From JASHVB01 sp035523995 (GTDB taxonomy: Bacteria; Pseudomonadota; Alphaproteobacteria; Acetobacterales; Acetobacteraceae): a DNA stretch of 64,000 nucleotides. This document shows, in pieces, positions 10,101 through 18,492 of the stretch (its first letter is position 1; every line of letters starts with the position of its first letter). Position numbers and translations under genes: made by a program. Location: the NCBI GenBank assembly GCA_035523995.1, contig DATKPQ010000019.1:28042-92041 (forward strand), read 5' to 3'. Below the pieces are notes generated by a model. The model saw only the letters and a program-made list of their open reading frames with translations, was not told the DNA's origin and searched no databases.

Positions 10101-10359
10101 TTCGTCGGTGCTGCAATCCACGCAGTTGCAGTTTACCAGCCTGGAGCCTGGCCATCGCGTCCGCTTCGCCGGCGGCGAGTATCATCGGCTGCACGACACA
10201 GCGTGGTGGCGGGAGCAAACCCGAGGCTTCGACTTCACCAGCGAGGATCGCGCCCCGGCGGATTTGTTCAACCATGTCATCTGGGAAGGCATGATGGGCG
10301 ACCGCCCATACCCCGAGCAACGCAGTGGTATCGTGATGAGAGCATCGAACCAGCATTAA
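7141..10359 (+). CDS. Secreted beta-propeller/phosphoesterase fusion, copy 2
   Basis: 1072 residues from a GTG start supported by AAGGAG 8 nt upstream. The layout matches the copy at 1906-4872: signal peptide (ending AVALA), YVTN-type propeller up to about residue 470, then a PF04185-type phosphoesterase with YIVKENRTFDQMLGDL near 545-560 and EDDAQDGPDHMDAHR near 906-920. Extra insertions around residues 640-800 account for the greater length. The enzyme should hydrolyse phosphate esters outside the cytoplasm; substrate and metal are unknown. A neighbouring T2SS and a TonB/receptor pair suggest a scavenging role, which is inference only. Confidence 0.85.
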   Translation: MKNSGPCATLKAILLSATLLASFSAVALADDLIPDNSGQAPVPTGQTISTNVIAGATFTNMTVTIPSLTNPTVGPDGAIQSALNPADGKTLVVMTSGYNTYDTTTGASLPAAYNGVNGPEYIYVFDTTKPTAPVRNMNPLGQSGSSPAAALTPQDTFQGLVWSPDGTKLYVSGGTDADVLVYNFNLATKTFSGPTKIVLIPAVGVPAPADADANGIGNALYLGPQTSGLALDPTGQILVALNCLNDSMSVINTATNTIVVDRYDLRPYNTTPATGNGVAGGEEPYGVAITPDGKRAYITSIRDREVVVMDISNALSGSVALIKRIPLAGSPNNVVLKASTGELFVAEDNSDQVAVIDTNPSSPTYNTVTHTIDAIAPPGTFLTTGPRFTGAATNNVALSPDGNSLYVTNGGANDVAVVPLTGSGAYQVAGLIPTGWYPTTVTASADGSALYIFNSKNDPGSNPLHQTTSVNSEHYTQYPNVINRSALEYGGDQYVFELEQSGFLTAPVASVSANLSALTAQVERNNGWNTVSTMPSATMQFLHQHIQHVIYIVKENRTFDQMLGDLTNGANADPALTVFGKVITPNFHRIATNFVTLDNIFCSGEVSGNGWPWSTEARESDWNEKNIPMDYTFGYGSYSHPVVTRSNAPYDAEGQNANVSVGYSVFNSDGSYNAPATVALRTLEGGGITFSDTTTYTNSGNALPGGALNLRPGPANPGDADGAYAFTGMPENSPYQTGDLWDAALNAGLTIRNYGFFSDNNHYGLSPGAVGYVAPLENPEAAGCQSAIPLTAASAYPAGAQQEWTSARALIPYTDACFHGFDNAYPDAWRFEEFQREFNQFVANNNLPNLIFLRYMHDHMGNFGATTDAGVNYPEAQQADNDYAVGATLDMLAHSPYAGNTLAFIIEDDAQDGPDHMDAHRTTAYVVGPYVKQHAVISTRYSTVNMVRTIEDILGLQHINLNTAYQASMDAVFNTSQGPAWTYSHLVSSVLQSTQLQFTSLEPGHRVRFAGGEYHRLHDTAWWREQTRGFDFTSEDRAPADLFNHVIWEGMMGDRPYPEQRSGIVMRASNQH

Positions 10360-10697
10360 GCATCGTCTCCAGGGTCTGCAGGCGCAATGGGTCCAGTGGC
10401 CGGGGCAATCTGCTCCGGTCACACACGTGCTCTGTCGATGTCGATGCCGGGCAGCCAGCGTGCACCGGAAGCGACAAGCGGTAATGCCCATGGTTCATCG
10501 CGTCACCGCGTTAGAACCCTTGGTCAGATTTCCTGAAACCGCTTCATTGAATGGCCCGCTTCCACTGTGACAGTTAGGTAAACTTTGCCGCAGAGCTCTT
10601 CGCCCCAAGCCGACTCTCAGGTAGCGTGGCGGACAATGTGCATGGTTCGACGAAATGGCGCGCATGACAGGACTGGCCTGCCGCTGACAGATAAGCG
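10360..10697. other. Intergenic region before the TonB-like gene
   Basis: 338 bp between two same-strand genes. I see no supported gene. It contains a small palindrome, CTGTGACAG, around 10565 and a short A/T-richer stretch (TTAGGTAAACTTTG) just after it that could be part of a promoter for tonB. No PHO box or Fur-like site could be defended. Confidence 0.4.
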
Positions 10698-11723
10698 ATG
10701 CAGGTAGGCACCCGGATGCCGAACAACCTCGTCCCTCAACAGCAGGTATTCCGCTCCGCGCAATTAGAATTGCCCCCTGTCGGCACAAGGGTGCCGATGG
10801 CCGTATTATCGGTCGCTCCGGCACGCATGGTTGGGCCGCGCGCCGCGGTGCTGAGCGCAATGGCGGCGCAAAGCGCCGTGCTGGTGGCTTTGTTCGGCGC
10901 CCCGCACGCGATGAAGGCGCCAGCCGAACCTGTGTCGATCGCAATGATCATGTTGGCGCCGCAGCCTCAACCGCCGGCGCCGGTTCAAACTCCCGCGCAG
11001 CCGGCGGCGGAGCCGATGCGCGAGACGCCGCAACCGCCCCCCCGGTCGCCGCAACCGCCGCCACCTCAGCCAGCGGCGATACCGCAGCCGGTGCAGCCAG
11101 TGGCTGCCGCGCTCGTCAATCCAACGCCCGCACCTACGCGGGATCCGGAACCATCACCGCAGCCGCTGCAGCCCACCGACCCTCAACCCGTGGTCGAATC
11201 AGCCCCCTCACGGGCAACTTCGGCGACCGAAGAAGTGCCCCTTCCTCTGCCACCGATGCCGCCCCCCGATGCGCCAAAAGTCGCACGGCAGCAGCCGCAT
11301 CACGCCATGTCCCGGCTCGCATCTTTGACTCGCCCCGTTGCGGCACAGGACGCGCCGCCGGTCGTCGCCGTAGCGGCGGCGGTGCCTGCTGCGGTGCCGG
11401 CGCAGGCATTCTCTGGCGGGCAAGCAGGCCGTCAGGCCGAGGACGCGCTGCGCAGCCGCATTCGCGAAGCCGTCCAGGAAGCCGTGCGCTGCCCGGCTGC
11501 CGCACGGATGATGCATTTGTCGGGCAAGGTCGGCGTCGGCTTCGACTATCGCGATGGTGCGCTGGTGGGCGCGGTGCAGATCGAGCGTTCCAGCGGCACG
11601 CCAATATTGGACGCGGCGGCGGCCGGGGCAGTGCGTATTGCTCACTATCCCAGCGCCCCGCCGGAAACCGCAAGCCAGATCCTGCGATTGCTCATCTGGG
11701 TCGATGAAGCCTGCGATGGCTGA
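10698..11723 (+). CDS. TonB-like energy transducer
   Basis: Up to 341 residues. A single membrane segment (AAVLSAMAAQSAVLVALFGA, about 50-70) is followed by a long Pro/Gln-rich periplasm-spanning region (about 85-200) and a C-terminal TonB domain (about 255-341), with GKVGVGFDYRDGALVGAV and a RSSGTPILDAAA motif. TonB transmits ExbB/ExbD proton-motive energy to outer-membrane receptors. No exbB or exbD is nearby, so it would use a set encoded elsewhere. Later in-frame ATGs at 10797 and 10827 would give a more typical short cytoplasmic N-terminus, so the start is uncertain. It lies 64 nt before a TonB-dependent receptor, its likely dedicated partner. Confidence 0.8.
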   Translation: MQVGTRMPNNLVPQQQVFRSAQLELPPVGTRVPMAVLSVAPARMVGPRAAVLSAMAAQSAVLVALFGAPHAMKAPAEPVSIAMIMLAPQPQPPAPVQTPAQPAAEPMRETPQPPPRSPQPPPPQPAAIPQPVQPVAAALVNPTPAPTRDPEPSPQPLQPTDPQPVVESAPSRATSATEEVPLPLPPMPPPDAPKVARQQPHHAMSRLASLTRPVAAQDAPPVVAVAAAVPAAVPAQAFSGGQAGRQAEDALRSRIREAVQEAVRCPAAARMMHLSGKVGVGFDYRDGALVGAVQIERSSGTPILDAAAAGAVRIAHYPSAPPETASQILRLLIWVDEACDG

Positions 11724-11787
11724 CGGTGCGTTGCTCGACTCACGATACCGTCAGGCGGTTCTTCATAAACTTAAAAGACGGGGGCTC

Positions 11788-14022
11788 ATGAAACACTGCC
11801 ACGGCCGGGTCGGCGCGCGAACCCGGGTTGCACGCGCATTGACTGCGGTACTCTTAGGCCTCGTATTGGGTGCGGCCTCCCCTGAGGACAACCGCAGTGA
11901 CATCGGCACCGTAACGGCGACCGGCGGCCCAGAAGGCACCGCTGCGCCGGCGCCCGGCAGCGCCCCGGCGGTGGCGCCCAGCCAGCCGCCGCTCACCGCG
12001 ACGCAGCCGACGTCGGTCATCGGCCCCACCTACATCCAGAACAATACGGTGCCGTCGCAGAACTATGACAACATCATCAAGTTCTCGCCCAGCGTGCAGA
12101 ATGTCGAACCGACCGGCGCCGGCTTGCAGCAGAACTTCATGGAGACGATCCGCGGGTTCCGCTATACGCAGTTCAACTCCACCTTCGACGGGTTGGTCTT
12201 ACCCGGTACCATCTCCAGCTTCGCGCCGCAGACCGGTGCGTATTTCCTGTCGCATGACATTCAATCGGTGTCAGTCGATCGCGGCCCGGGAACAGCGTCG
12301 CAGATCGGCTATGCGACGTTCGGCGGCACGGTCGCGACCACGCTGGTCTCGCCGAGCAATACGTTCGGGATCAATCCTTACGGGACATTCGGAAGCTGGG
12401 GCCTTGGGCTTGAGGGCCTGCGCTTGGACAGCGGCGCAATCCCCGCCTTGGGCGGTGCGCGTGGCATGCTGGATGGGGAGCATATCGATGCAAATGGCTA
12501 CCTCACCGGCACCTCGACGCTGCGCGACAATTTCTACGGCAGGATCGAGGCTCCGCTCGGCGACAACACGGTGATTACCGTGGTCGGCATGTACGACTAT
12601 GCCCGGACTCACACGCCATATGGTGCGACGCTCGGCCAGATTCAGACGCTGGGGGCGAACTACGCGCTGAACGGCAACTCGCTGTCGCAGGCGTACAGCA
12701 ACTATAACGTCGACAATTACTACACCGATTTCGACTATATCGGCATCAAGTCGGCTCTAGGCGATGGCTGGACCATCGACAACAAGCTCTACACCGTATC
12801 GTATTATCATCACGGCATTCAGGGGCTGGACCCGAATGGCACAACGCCGAATCTGAGCGGCGTCTACTACCTGAACGGTGTCAGGACCACGCTGACGAAC
12901 GACGTTCCCGGTCTGGCGAACCGCAGCGACTTCCGGGCCTATGGCGACTCGCTGCGAGTCGCCAAGGACACACGCTACGGCCAGCTCCGGACCGGCGTGT
13001 GGCTGGATTACGACGTCGGTTCCAGCCAAAAGATCAACATCGACCTGTCACAGAATGACGTCATCTATACGAGCACGGCCACCGGGACACCGTTCAAGAC
13101 GCTGTACAATACGTCACTGACCACGGTGCAGCCATATCTGGAGTTTGCCGCGAAGCCGTTGCCCGCACTGACTGTCACGCCGGGTCTCAAATACACCTAC
13201 GTGCATCGGGGGCTGGACGCGACGATCATCGGTTCGGCGCCGTCCACCGCACCGGCAAGCCAGGGTTGGGGTGCGCTGCTGCCGTCGATCGACGCTCACT
13301 ATGCGATCATGCAGGACTGGGTCGCCTATGCCCAGGTGGCAAAGGGCTTCCTGGCGCCGCCCTTGAACGCCCTGCTGGTGCCGGCCGCGAATGCCCCCAC
13401 ATCCCTGCAGCCCCAGACCACCGTCAACTATCAGGTTGGCACCACGTTCAGGAACAACCGGTTCTCCGCCGGCGCCGACATGTATTACATACAATTCCAG
13501 AATTACATCGCGTCGGAAAAGAACAATTTCGGCACGATCTACACGAACAATGGCGGCGCGGTGTTCAAGGGTATCGAAACCGAGGCAACCGTCATGCTCG
13601 TACCTGGCGTCGCATTCTATGCGAACGCGACGGTGAACGATGCCACCTACGACGGCTCCGGATTCCCTGTCGCACTCAGCCCGCGCAGCACGATGGCGGC
13701 AGGGCCGATCGTGCAACGCGCGGGGTGGTACTTTTCGTTCCTGTGGAAATATGTCGGGCCGCAATACACGGTGGACGGGTCAGGCCCGTTCTCCCACGCC
13801 CTCGACCCGATTGGCGGCTACAACGACGCGGATGCCGAGCTGTCCTACCGGCTGGTCCTGCCACAATTCAACGATCGGGCGCTAAATTTCCGTCTGAACC
13901 TGTTCAACGTCTTCAATGACCACAGCCTGATCGGCACCATCGGTACGACAGCCGCCGGCGCGGCGTTGTATGCCACGAACCCTGGACGAGCCGTGTTCTT
14001 CTCGCTGTCTGCCGATTTGTGA
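11788..14022 (+). CDS. TonB-dependent outer-membrane receptor
   Basis: 744 residues from the ATG at 11788, which begins a signal peptide (ALTAVLLGLVLGAAS). A plug domain follows (about 60-190, with ETIRGFRYTQFNSTFDG and SVSVDRGPGTASQIGYATFG). The rest is a beta-barrel with alternating aromatic strands to the C-terminus (LNLFNVFNDHS near the end). Such receptors import siderophores, vitamins, sugars or other scarce solutes. The ligand cannot be read from sequence, and no iron-regulated site was found. Its place after tonB and downstream of two secreted phosphoesterases raises the possibility that it imports their product. Confidence 0.85.
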   Translation: MKHCHGRVGARTRVARALTAVLLGLVLGAASPEDNRSDIGTVTATGGPEGTAAPAPGSAPAVAPSQPPLTATQPTSVIGPTYIQNNTVPSQNYDNIIKFSPSVQNVEPTGAGLQQNFMETIRGFRYTQFNSTFDGLVLPGTISSFAPQTGAYFLSHDIQSVSVDRGPGTASQIGYATFGGTVATTLVSPSNTFGINPYGTFGSWGLGLEGLRLDSGAIPALGGARGMLDGEHIDANGYLTGTSTLRDNFYGRIEAPLGDNTVITVVGMYDYARTHTPYGATLGQIQTLGANYALNGNSLSQAYSNYNVDNYYTDFDYIGIKSALGDGWTIDNKLYTVSYYHHGIQGLDPNGTTPNLSGVYYLNGVRTTLTNDVPGLANRSDFRAYGDSLRVAKDTRYGQLRTGVWLDYDVGSSQKINIDLSQNDVIYTSTATGTPFKTLYNTSLTTVQPYLEFAAKPLPALTVTPGLKYTYVHRGLDATIIGSAPSTAPASQGWGALLPSIDAHYAIMQDWVAYAQVAKGFLAPPLNALLVPAANAPTSLQPQTTVNYQVGTTFRNNRFSAGADMYYIQFQNYIASEKNNFGTIYTNNGGAVFKGIETEATVMLVPGVAFYANATVNDATYDGSGFPVALSPRSTMAAGPIVQRAGWYFSFLWKYVGPQYTVDGSGPFSHALDPIGGYNDADAELSYRLVLPQFNDRALNFRLNLFNVFNDHSLIGTIGTTAAGAALYATNPGRAVFFSLSADL

Positions 14023-14075
14023 TCCGTCGTGCCGCCCACAGGTCGCGCTTGGCGATCCCATCTCTACCGACGCCC

Positions 14076-14123
14076 GTCCTGAGCGTGCCCAGTCCTGAGT
14101 GTGCCCAGTCCTGAGTGTGCCCG
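14076..14123. repeat. Three tandem 16-bp repeats
   Basis: Three consecutive near-identical units (GTCCTGAGTGTGCCCA and variants) lie between the TonB-dependent receptor and lysA. They look like simple slippage-type repeats. No protein or regulator site is implied. Confidence 0.7.
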
Positions 14124-14252
14124 GCACAAGCTCATTTCAGGATGCCGGCCGACTGAATTCTCGTACCATGCGACGAAGTATCACAAAAAATGAAATGAGA
14201 CGCTGATGAGACAATTGCCGCACTTGGCCGAGCTCACCACCGCCCTTACCCT

Positions 14253-15593
14253 ATGGCAATGTCCCTCCCATCCCCCCAGCCGACGACGGAAGAGCCATCG
14301 ATCGCGGAACTTCTCGCCGCCCGTCCGCACCTGACCATGCATGCCATGGACGGCCTCACCCTCGAATCCGTCCCTCTCAACGCCATCGCCGACATGCTCG
14401 GCACCCCCACCTGGGTCTACGGCGCCGGCACCATGCGCGCGCGCTACCGCGCTCTGGCCGCCGCGCTCGCCGCCGCCGGCCTCGACGCCGGCCTGCACTA
14501 CGCAATGAAGGCCAACGACCACCTCGCCATCCTCCGCATGTTCGCCCGCGAAGGTGCCGGCGTTGATGTGGTCAGCGCCGGGGAAATCCGCCGTGCCCTG
14601 GCAGCAGGCATCCCGCCAACCGACATCGTCTTCTCCGGCGTCGGCAAGTCGGTCTCCGATCTCCGCCTCGCGCTCGCCCACGACATCGGCCAGATCAACG
14701 TCGAAAGCGCGGAGGAGCTGGACATGCTCTCCGCCCTCGCCGCCGGCGAGGGCAACACCGCCCGCATCGCCCTGCGCGTCAACCCGGACGTGGATGCCGC
14801 GACGCACGCCAAGATCTCCACCGGGCGGGCGCGCGACAAATTCGGCATCCCCTGGCCGGACGCCGCCCAACTTTACGCTCGCGCCGCCAGCCTGCCCGGC
14901 ATCCAGCCGGTCGGCCTTGCGCTGCATATCGGCAGCCAGATCCTGTCGCTCGCCCCGTACCGTGCCGCGTATGCCCGCATCGCCGCTTTGGTCCCCGACC
15001 TGCGCGCCGCGGGCCACGAGGTAACCTCAGTGGATTGCGGCGGCGGCCTCGGCATTCCCTACCGCGACGAACCCGCGCCCGGCCCCACCGGCCTCGCCGG
15101 CGCGTTGCGCGGCGCGTTCCACAACCTCGATGTCCGCCTGAAGCTGGAACCCGGCCGCTGGCTGGTCGGCCCGGCCGGCGTATTGCTTTCGTCGGTCGTA
15201 CTCCACAAACGGTCCGGCCCCACCCGGTTCGTCGTGCTGGACGCGGCGATGAACGACCTGGTGCGCCCCGCAATGTACGACGCCTGGCACGGCATCGTCC
15301 CTCTCGCCGCGTCAGACGCCGTCGCCCCGGTCAGCCCCGCAGACGTTGTCGGCCCGGTCTGCGAATCCGGCGACACCTTCGCGCGCAGCCGCTTGCTCCC
15401 GCACCTTCGTCAAAATGCGCGAGTCGCAATTCTGGATTCAGGCGCATATGGTTCCGTCATGAGTTCCACCTACAACGCCCGCCCGCTGGCCGCCGCGGCA
15501 CTGGTCGATGGCGATCGTTGGGCGGTGATTCGCGAGCGCCAGCCGGTGGAAGCGATGTGGCAGGCCGAACGCATTCCGGATTTCCTCACATGA
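14253..15593 (+). CDS. lysA: Diaminopimelate decarboxylase
   Basis: 446 residues, normal length for LysA, which makes L-lysine from meso-diaminopimelate with pyridoxal phosphate. The PLP lysine is in the motif LHYAMKANDHLAI (about residue 87), and the alanine-racemase-type barrel is followed by the C-terminal beta domain with the substrate/PLP motif GPVCESGDTF near 366. The stop overlaps the next gene's start as ATGA, giving a lysA-TIGR02302 pair. A short Ala/Pro-rich N-terminal extension precedes the usual start region. It acts in the cytoplasm at the last step of lysine synthesis. Confidence 0.93.
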   Translation: MAMSLPSPQPTTEEPSIAELLAARPHLTMHAMDGLTLESVPLNAIADMLGTPTWVYGAGTMRARYRALAAALAAAGLDAGLHYAMKANDHLAILRMFAREGAGVDVVSAGEIRRALAAGIPPTDIVFSGVGKSVSDLRLALAHDIGQINVESAEELDMLSALAAGEGNTARIALRVNPDVDAATHAKISTGRARDKFGIPWPDAAQLYARAASLPGIQPVGLALHIGSQILSLAPYRAAYARIAALVPDLRAAGHEVTSVDCGGGLGIPYRDEPAPGPTGLAGALRGAFHNLDVRLKLEPGRWLVGPAGVLLSSVVLHKRSGPTRFVVLDAAMNDLVRPAMYDAWHGIVPLAASDAVAPVSPADVVGPVCESGDTFARSRLLPHLRQNARVAILDSGAYGSVMSSTYNARPLAAAALVDGDRWAVIRERQPVEAMWQAERIPDFLT

Positions 15594-18145
15594 CCGACCG
15601 CCCCGAGGACCTGAACCCCCTGCTTCGCCGCCTGGCGGGTCAGCGCATCCTCGCGCGCCTTGTCCTGTTGTTTGAAAGCATCTGGCCCGCTTTGTGGCCG
15701 CCCCTCGGCGTCGCCGGCTTGTTCCTGTGCGCCGCCCTGCTTCAGCTTCCGCAGATGCTACCGCCCGCCTGGCATTTGACCGTGCTCGGGGGGACGCTGG
15801 CCGCCATCTTCGCCTTGGCCTTGCGCGGCCTCTGGCCAATCCGCACGCCGGATGACGCCGCCGCCGACCGTCGGCTCGAACGCGATTCCGGCCTCGCCCA
15901 CCGCCCGTTGCAAGTGCTCACCGACCATCCGGCACAGCAGGACCCGATCGGCCTCGCGCTATGGCAGGCCCACGTCGTGCGGACCATCCGCCAGGTGCGC
16001 CGACTGCGTGTCGGCACGCCGCGACCCGGCTTGGCCCGCCGCGACCGTTACGCATTGCGCGGCGGATTGGTGGTAGGGCTGATCGCGACGTTCGGCATCG
16101 CCGGCGCCGACGCTCCGGCCCGCATCGCGCTCGCCCTGGAACCGACGCTGCCACGCCTGGAGGTACCTCCCTCCACCGAGCTGCAGGCCTGGATCACGCC
16201 GCCCGCCTATACACAGGTCGCGCCTGTCTTCCTCAGGCAGGACGGCGGGTCGGTTGCGGTGCCGACCGGTTCGCATCTGACGGTCAGCGTCACCGGCGGC
16301 TCCGGCACGCCCAGCCTGTCGCTGCAGGGCCACGGCACGCCGTTCCGCAGGCTCGCGAGCGACAGCTTCCAGGCCGACCGCGACCTTGACCAGGGTGGCC
16401 GGCTCGAGGTCCGCCGCAACGGCGGAGAGCTGGCGAACTGGGACCTGACGGTGATCGTGGACCAGCCGCCAACCGCCGCCTGGGCCGCCCCGCCCGGCCC
16501 AACACGCACAGGGCAGGAAACGCGCCTGCCGTGGCAGACCGGTGACGACTACGGCGTGGTCTCCTTGCAGGCTGACCTACGATTGAAGGACCGGCCATCC
16601 GCACCTGCACTGGTGGTTCCCATCCCGCTGCCGGATGGCGCTCCGAAATCGGCGCACGGGATCTACCAGCAGGATTTGACGGCGAGCCCCTGGGCCGGCC
16701 TGCCGGTGACCGGCCACCTGGTGGCCCGTGACGCACCCGGCCAAACCGGACGCAGTGCCGACGCCACCTTCATCCTGCCCGAGCGCTTGTTCACCAATCC
16801 GATCGCCCGGATCCTGATCGCCATCCGCAAGCATCTCAGCCTGCATCCCGAGGACCGCGACCGCGCCGTGGATGCCTTGGATGGCCTGATCATGCACCCC
16901 GAACTGCTGCACGGCGACATTGGTGCCTACGTCAATCTTGGCGCCCTCTATTACTTGCTCGAATACGACAAGTCCGCCAAGGCGATCCCCGAAGCCCAGC
17001 GGCAAATGTGGGAGCTGGCGCTGCACCTGGAGGACGGCCAGACCGAGCAAACCGCCCGCGAACTGGAGCAAGCACGGCAGGCCGCACGAGACGCGCTGAA
17101 CCGGGCGATGAAGCACCCCACCGAGGCTAACCGGCAGGCCCTGGAGAAGCGCCTGCAAGAACTGCAACAGGCGATCGAGCGCCACATGCAGGCGCTCCTG
17201 CAAGAGGCGCGCCGCGACCACGAGGAACTCCCGTTCGACCCCGACGCTCAGCACCTGACCAACCAGGATTTCCAGCGCATGGCGCGGCAAGCCGAACAAG
17301 CCGCACGGCAGGGCGACATGAACCAGGCCCAGCAGCGGATGGCCGAGCTGGAGCGCATGCTGGACGAACTCCGCAACGCCCGGATGGCCAACAGCAAGTC
17401 GATGCAGCAGCGCGCGCAGCAGCGCTCGCGCGGACGGCAGCAGATGGGCGCCTTGCAGGACCTGATCCGCCGCCAGGGCGGGCTGCTGGATCACGCCCAG
17501 AACCGCGCCGACGACCAGACGCGGCCGCAGTACGGCGACGAGGCGGCAACCCAGCCGGCCGACCCGAACCTCCAGCGCGAGGCGGACCAACGAGTCCAGC
17601 AGGCGTTGCGTCGCGCCCTGGGTGAGCTGATGCAGGACTTCAGCGACCTGACCGGCAAGCTGCCGCAAGGCCTGGGCGATGCCGACCAGGCCATGCAGCA
17701 GGCCGGCCGCCAGCTCGGCAAGGGCGACGACCGGGCGGCCAGCACGGATCAGCAAAACGCCATCGAGGACTTGCAGAAGGGCGGCCAGCAGATGGGCCAG
17801 ACCATGGCGCAGCAGTTTGGCACCGGCCAGCAGGGCGAGGAGGGCGAGGCCGAAGGCGGCAGCGAGTCGGGCCAGTTCATGCTGCAAGAGGGCAACGGCG
17901 AGGGCAACGGCAATGACACCATGCCGGGCTCGGAGGGTCATGGGCGAGGCCGGCGCGATCCCCTGGGCCGGCAATATGGCGAGGGCGGCTCTGGCGCCGA
18001 CGAGGGAAACGACGTGACCATTCCCGAGAAACGCGAATATTCCCGGACGCGGGAGATCGAGGAAGAGCTGCGCCAGCGAGACGCGCAACGCGATCGCCCG
18101 CAACAGGAGTTGGATTATTACGGGCGGCTATTGAAGGGCTTCTAA
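15590..18145 (+). CDS. TIGR02302/DUF4175 membrane protein
   Basis: 851 residues from the ATG at 15590, which overlaps the lysA stop by 4 nt; upstream in-frame sequence lies inside lysA and is not used. Two or three membrane segments occur in the first 190 residues (for example LWPPLGVAGLFLCAALLQLP). A periplasmic beta-rich part and then a long Gln/Ala/Arg-rich helical region (about 480-780, many QQA and MQQAGRQL units, coiled-coil-like) follow. The C-terminus is acidic and ends QQELDYYGRLLKGF. This is the layout of the TIGR02302 family of alphaproteobacteria, whose function is unknown; a cell-envelope role is often supposed. A 12-bp palindrome, GCCACGCGTGGC, follows the stop. Confidence 0.85.
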   Translation: MTDRPEDLNPLLRRLAGQRILARLVLLFESIWPALWPPLGVAGLFLCAALLQLPQMLPPAWHLTVLGGTLAAIFALALRGLWPIRTPDDAAADRRLERDSGLAHRPLQVLTDHPAQQDPIGLALWQAHVVRTIRQVRRLRVGTPRPGLARRDRYALRGGLVVGLIATFGIAGADAPARIALALEPTLPRLEVPPSTELQAWITPPAYTQVAPVFLRQDGGSVAVPTGSHLTVSVTGGSGTPSLSLQGHGTPFRRLASDSFQADRDLDQGGRLEVRRNGGELANWDLTVIVDQPPTAAWAAPPGPTRTGQETRLPWQTGDDYGVVSLQADLRLKDRPSAPALVVPIPLPDGAPKSAHGIYQQDLTASPWAGLPVTGHLVARDAPGQTGRSADATFILPERLFTNPIARILIAIRKHLSLHPEDRDRAVDALDGLIMHPELLHGDIGAYVNLGALYYLLEYDKSAKAIPEAQRQMWELALHLEDGQTEQTARELEQARQAARDALNRAMKHPTEANRQALEKRLQELQQAIERHMQALLQEARRDHEELPFDPDAQHLTNQDFQRMARQAEQAARQGDMNQAQQRMAELERMLDELRNARMANSKSMQQRAQQRSRGRQQMGALQDLIRRQGGLLDHAQNRADDQTRPQYGDEAATQPADPNLQREADQRVQQALRRALGELMQDFSDLTGKLPQGLGDADQAMQQAGRQLGKGDDRAASTDQQNAIEDLQKGGQQMGQTMAQQFGTGQQGEEGEAEGGSESGQFMLQEGNGEGNGNDTMPGSEGHGRGRRDPLGRQYGEGGSGADEGNDVTIPEKREYSRTREIEEELRQRDAQRDRPQQELDYYGRLLKGF

Positions 18146-18492
18146 CGGCGCCACGCGTGGCGGCGACCGTCATGCGTTGCAGCGCAGGGACGAATCAGAC
18201 CATGCCAACAAGGTTTGCACGGTATGCCTTTGACACCTGGGAAAAAGCCGAGCTGGGCGCGGCCCCGTACTTGTTGCACTAACAACGTGACTCGTGCGAC
18301 CTCTGTCATTTCCAATGACCCGGTGTCTGACGCACAATGAAGCGTGAAACAAGTCCAGGTGATTTGCCCGCCGACGGCTTATCCACATTATGCGGCGCGG
18401 CTCCGCCTCTGGTGTGTGCCGGTGAACGAGCGCAACTGCGGCAGTCCGGCACCGCCGGACCTGCGCGCAGCAAGCGGACAGGAGAAGAAACG
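18146..18492. other. Intergenic region before the OmpA-like gene
   Basis: 347 bp without a supported gene. It includes the palindrome GCCACGCGTGGC just after the TIGR02302 stop (about 18149-18160), possibly a weak terminator, and an inverted repeat GTCATT-TCC-AATGAC at 18305-18319, which could be an operator for the downstream porin gene. An in-frame extension of the OmpA-like ORF back to 18337 exists but lacks a signal peptide, so I excluded it. Confidence 0.4.

Noticed and set aside
16577..18103. A 508-codon antisense frame over the TIGR02302 gene
   Set aside because: Leu/Ala-rich reverse reading of a Gln/Ala-rich coding region; no start signal or recognisable protein.
18337..18492. Upstream extension of the OmpA-like protein
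   Set aside because: It would bury the signal peptide 52 residues inside the protein; ATG 18493 has a good ribosome binding site.
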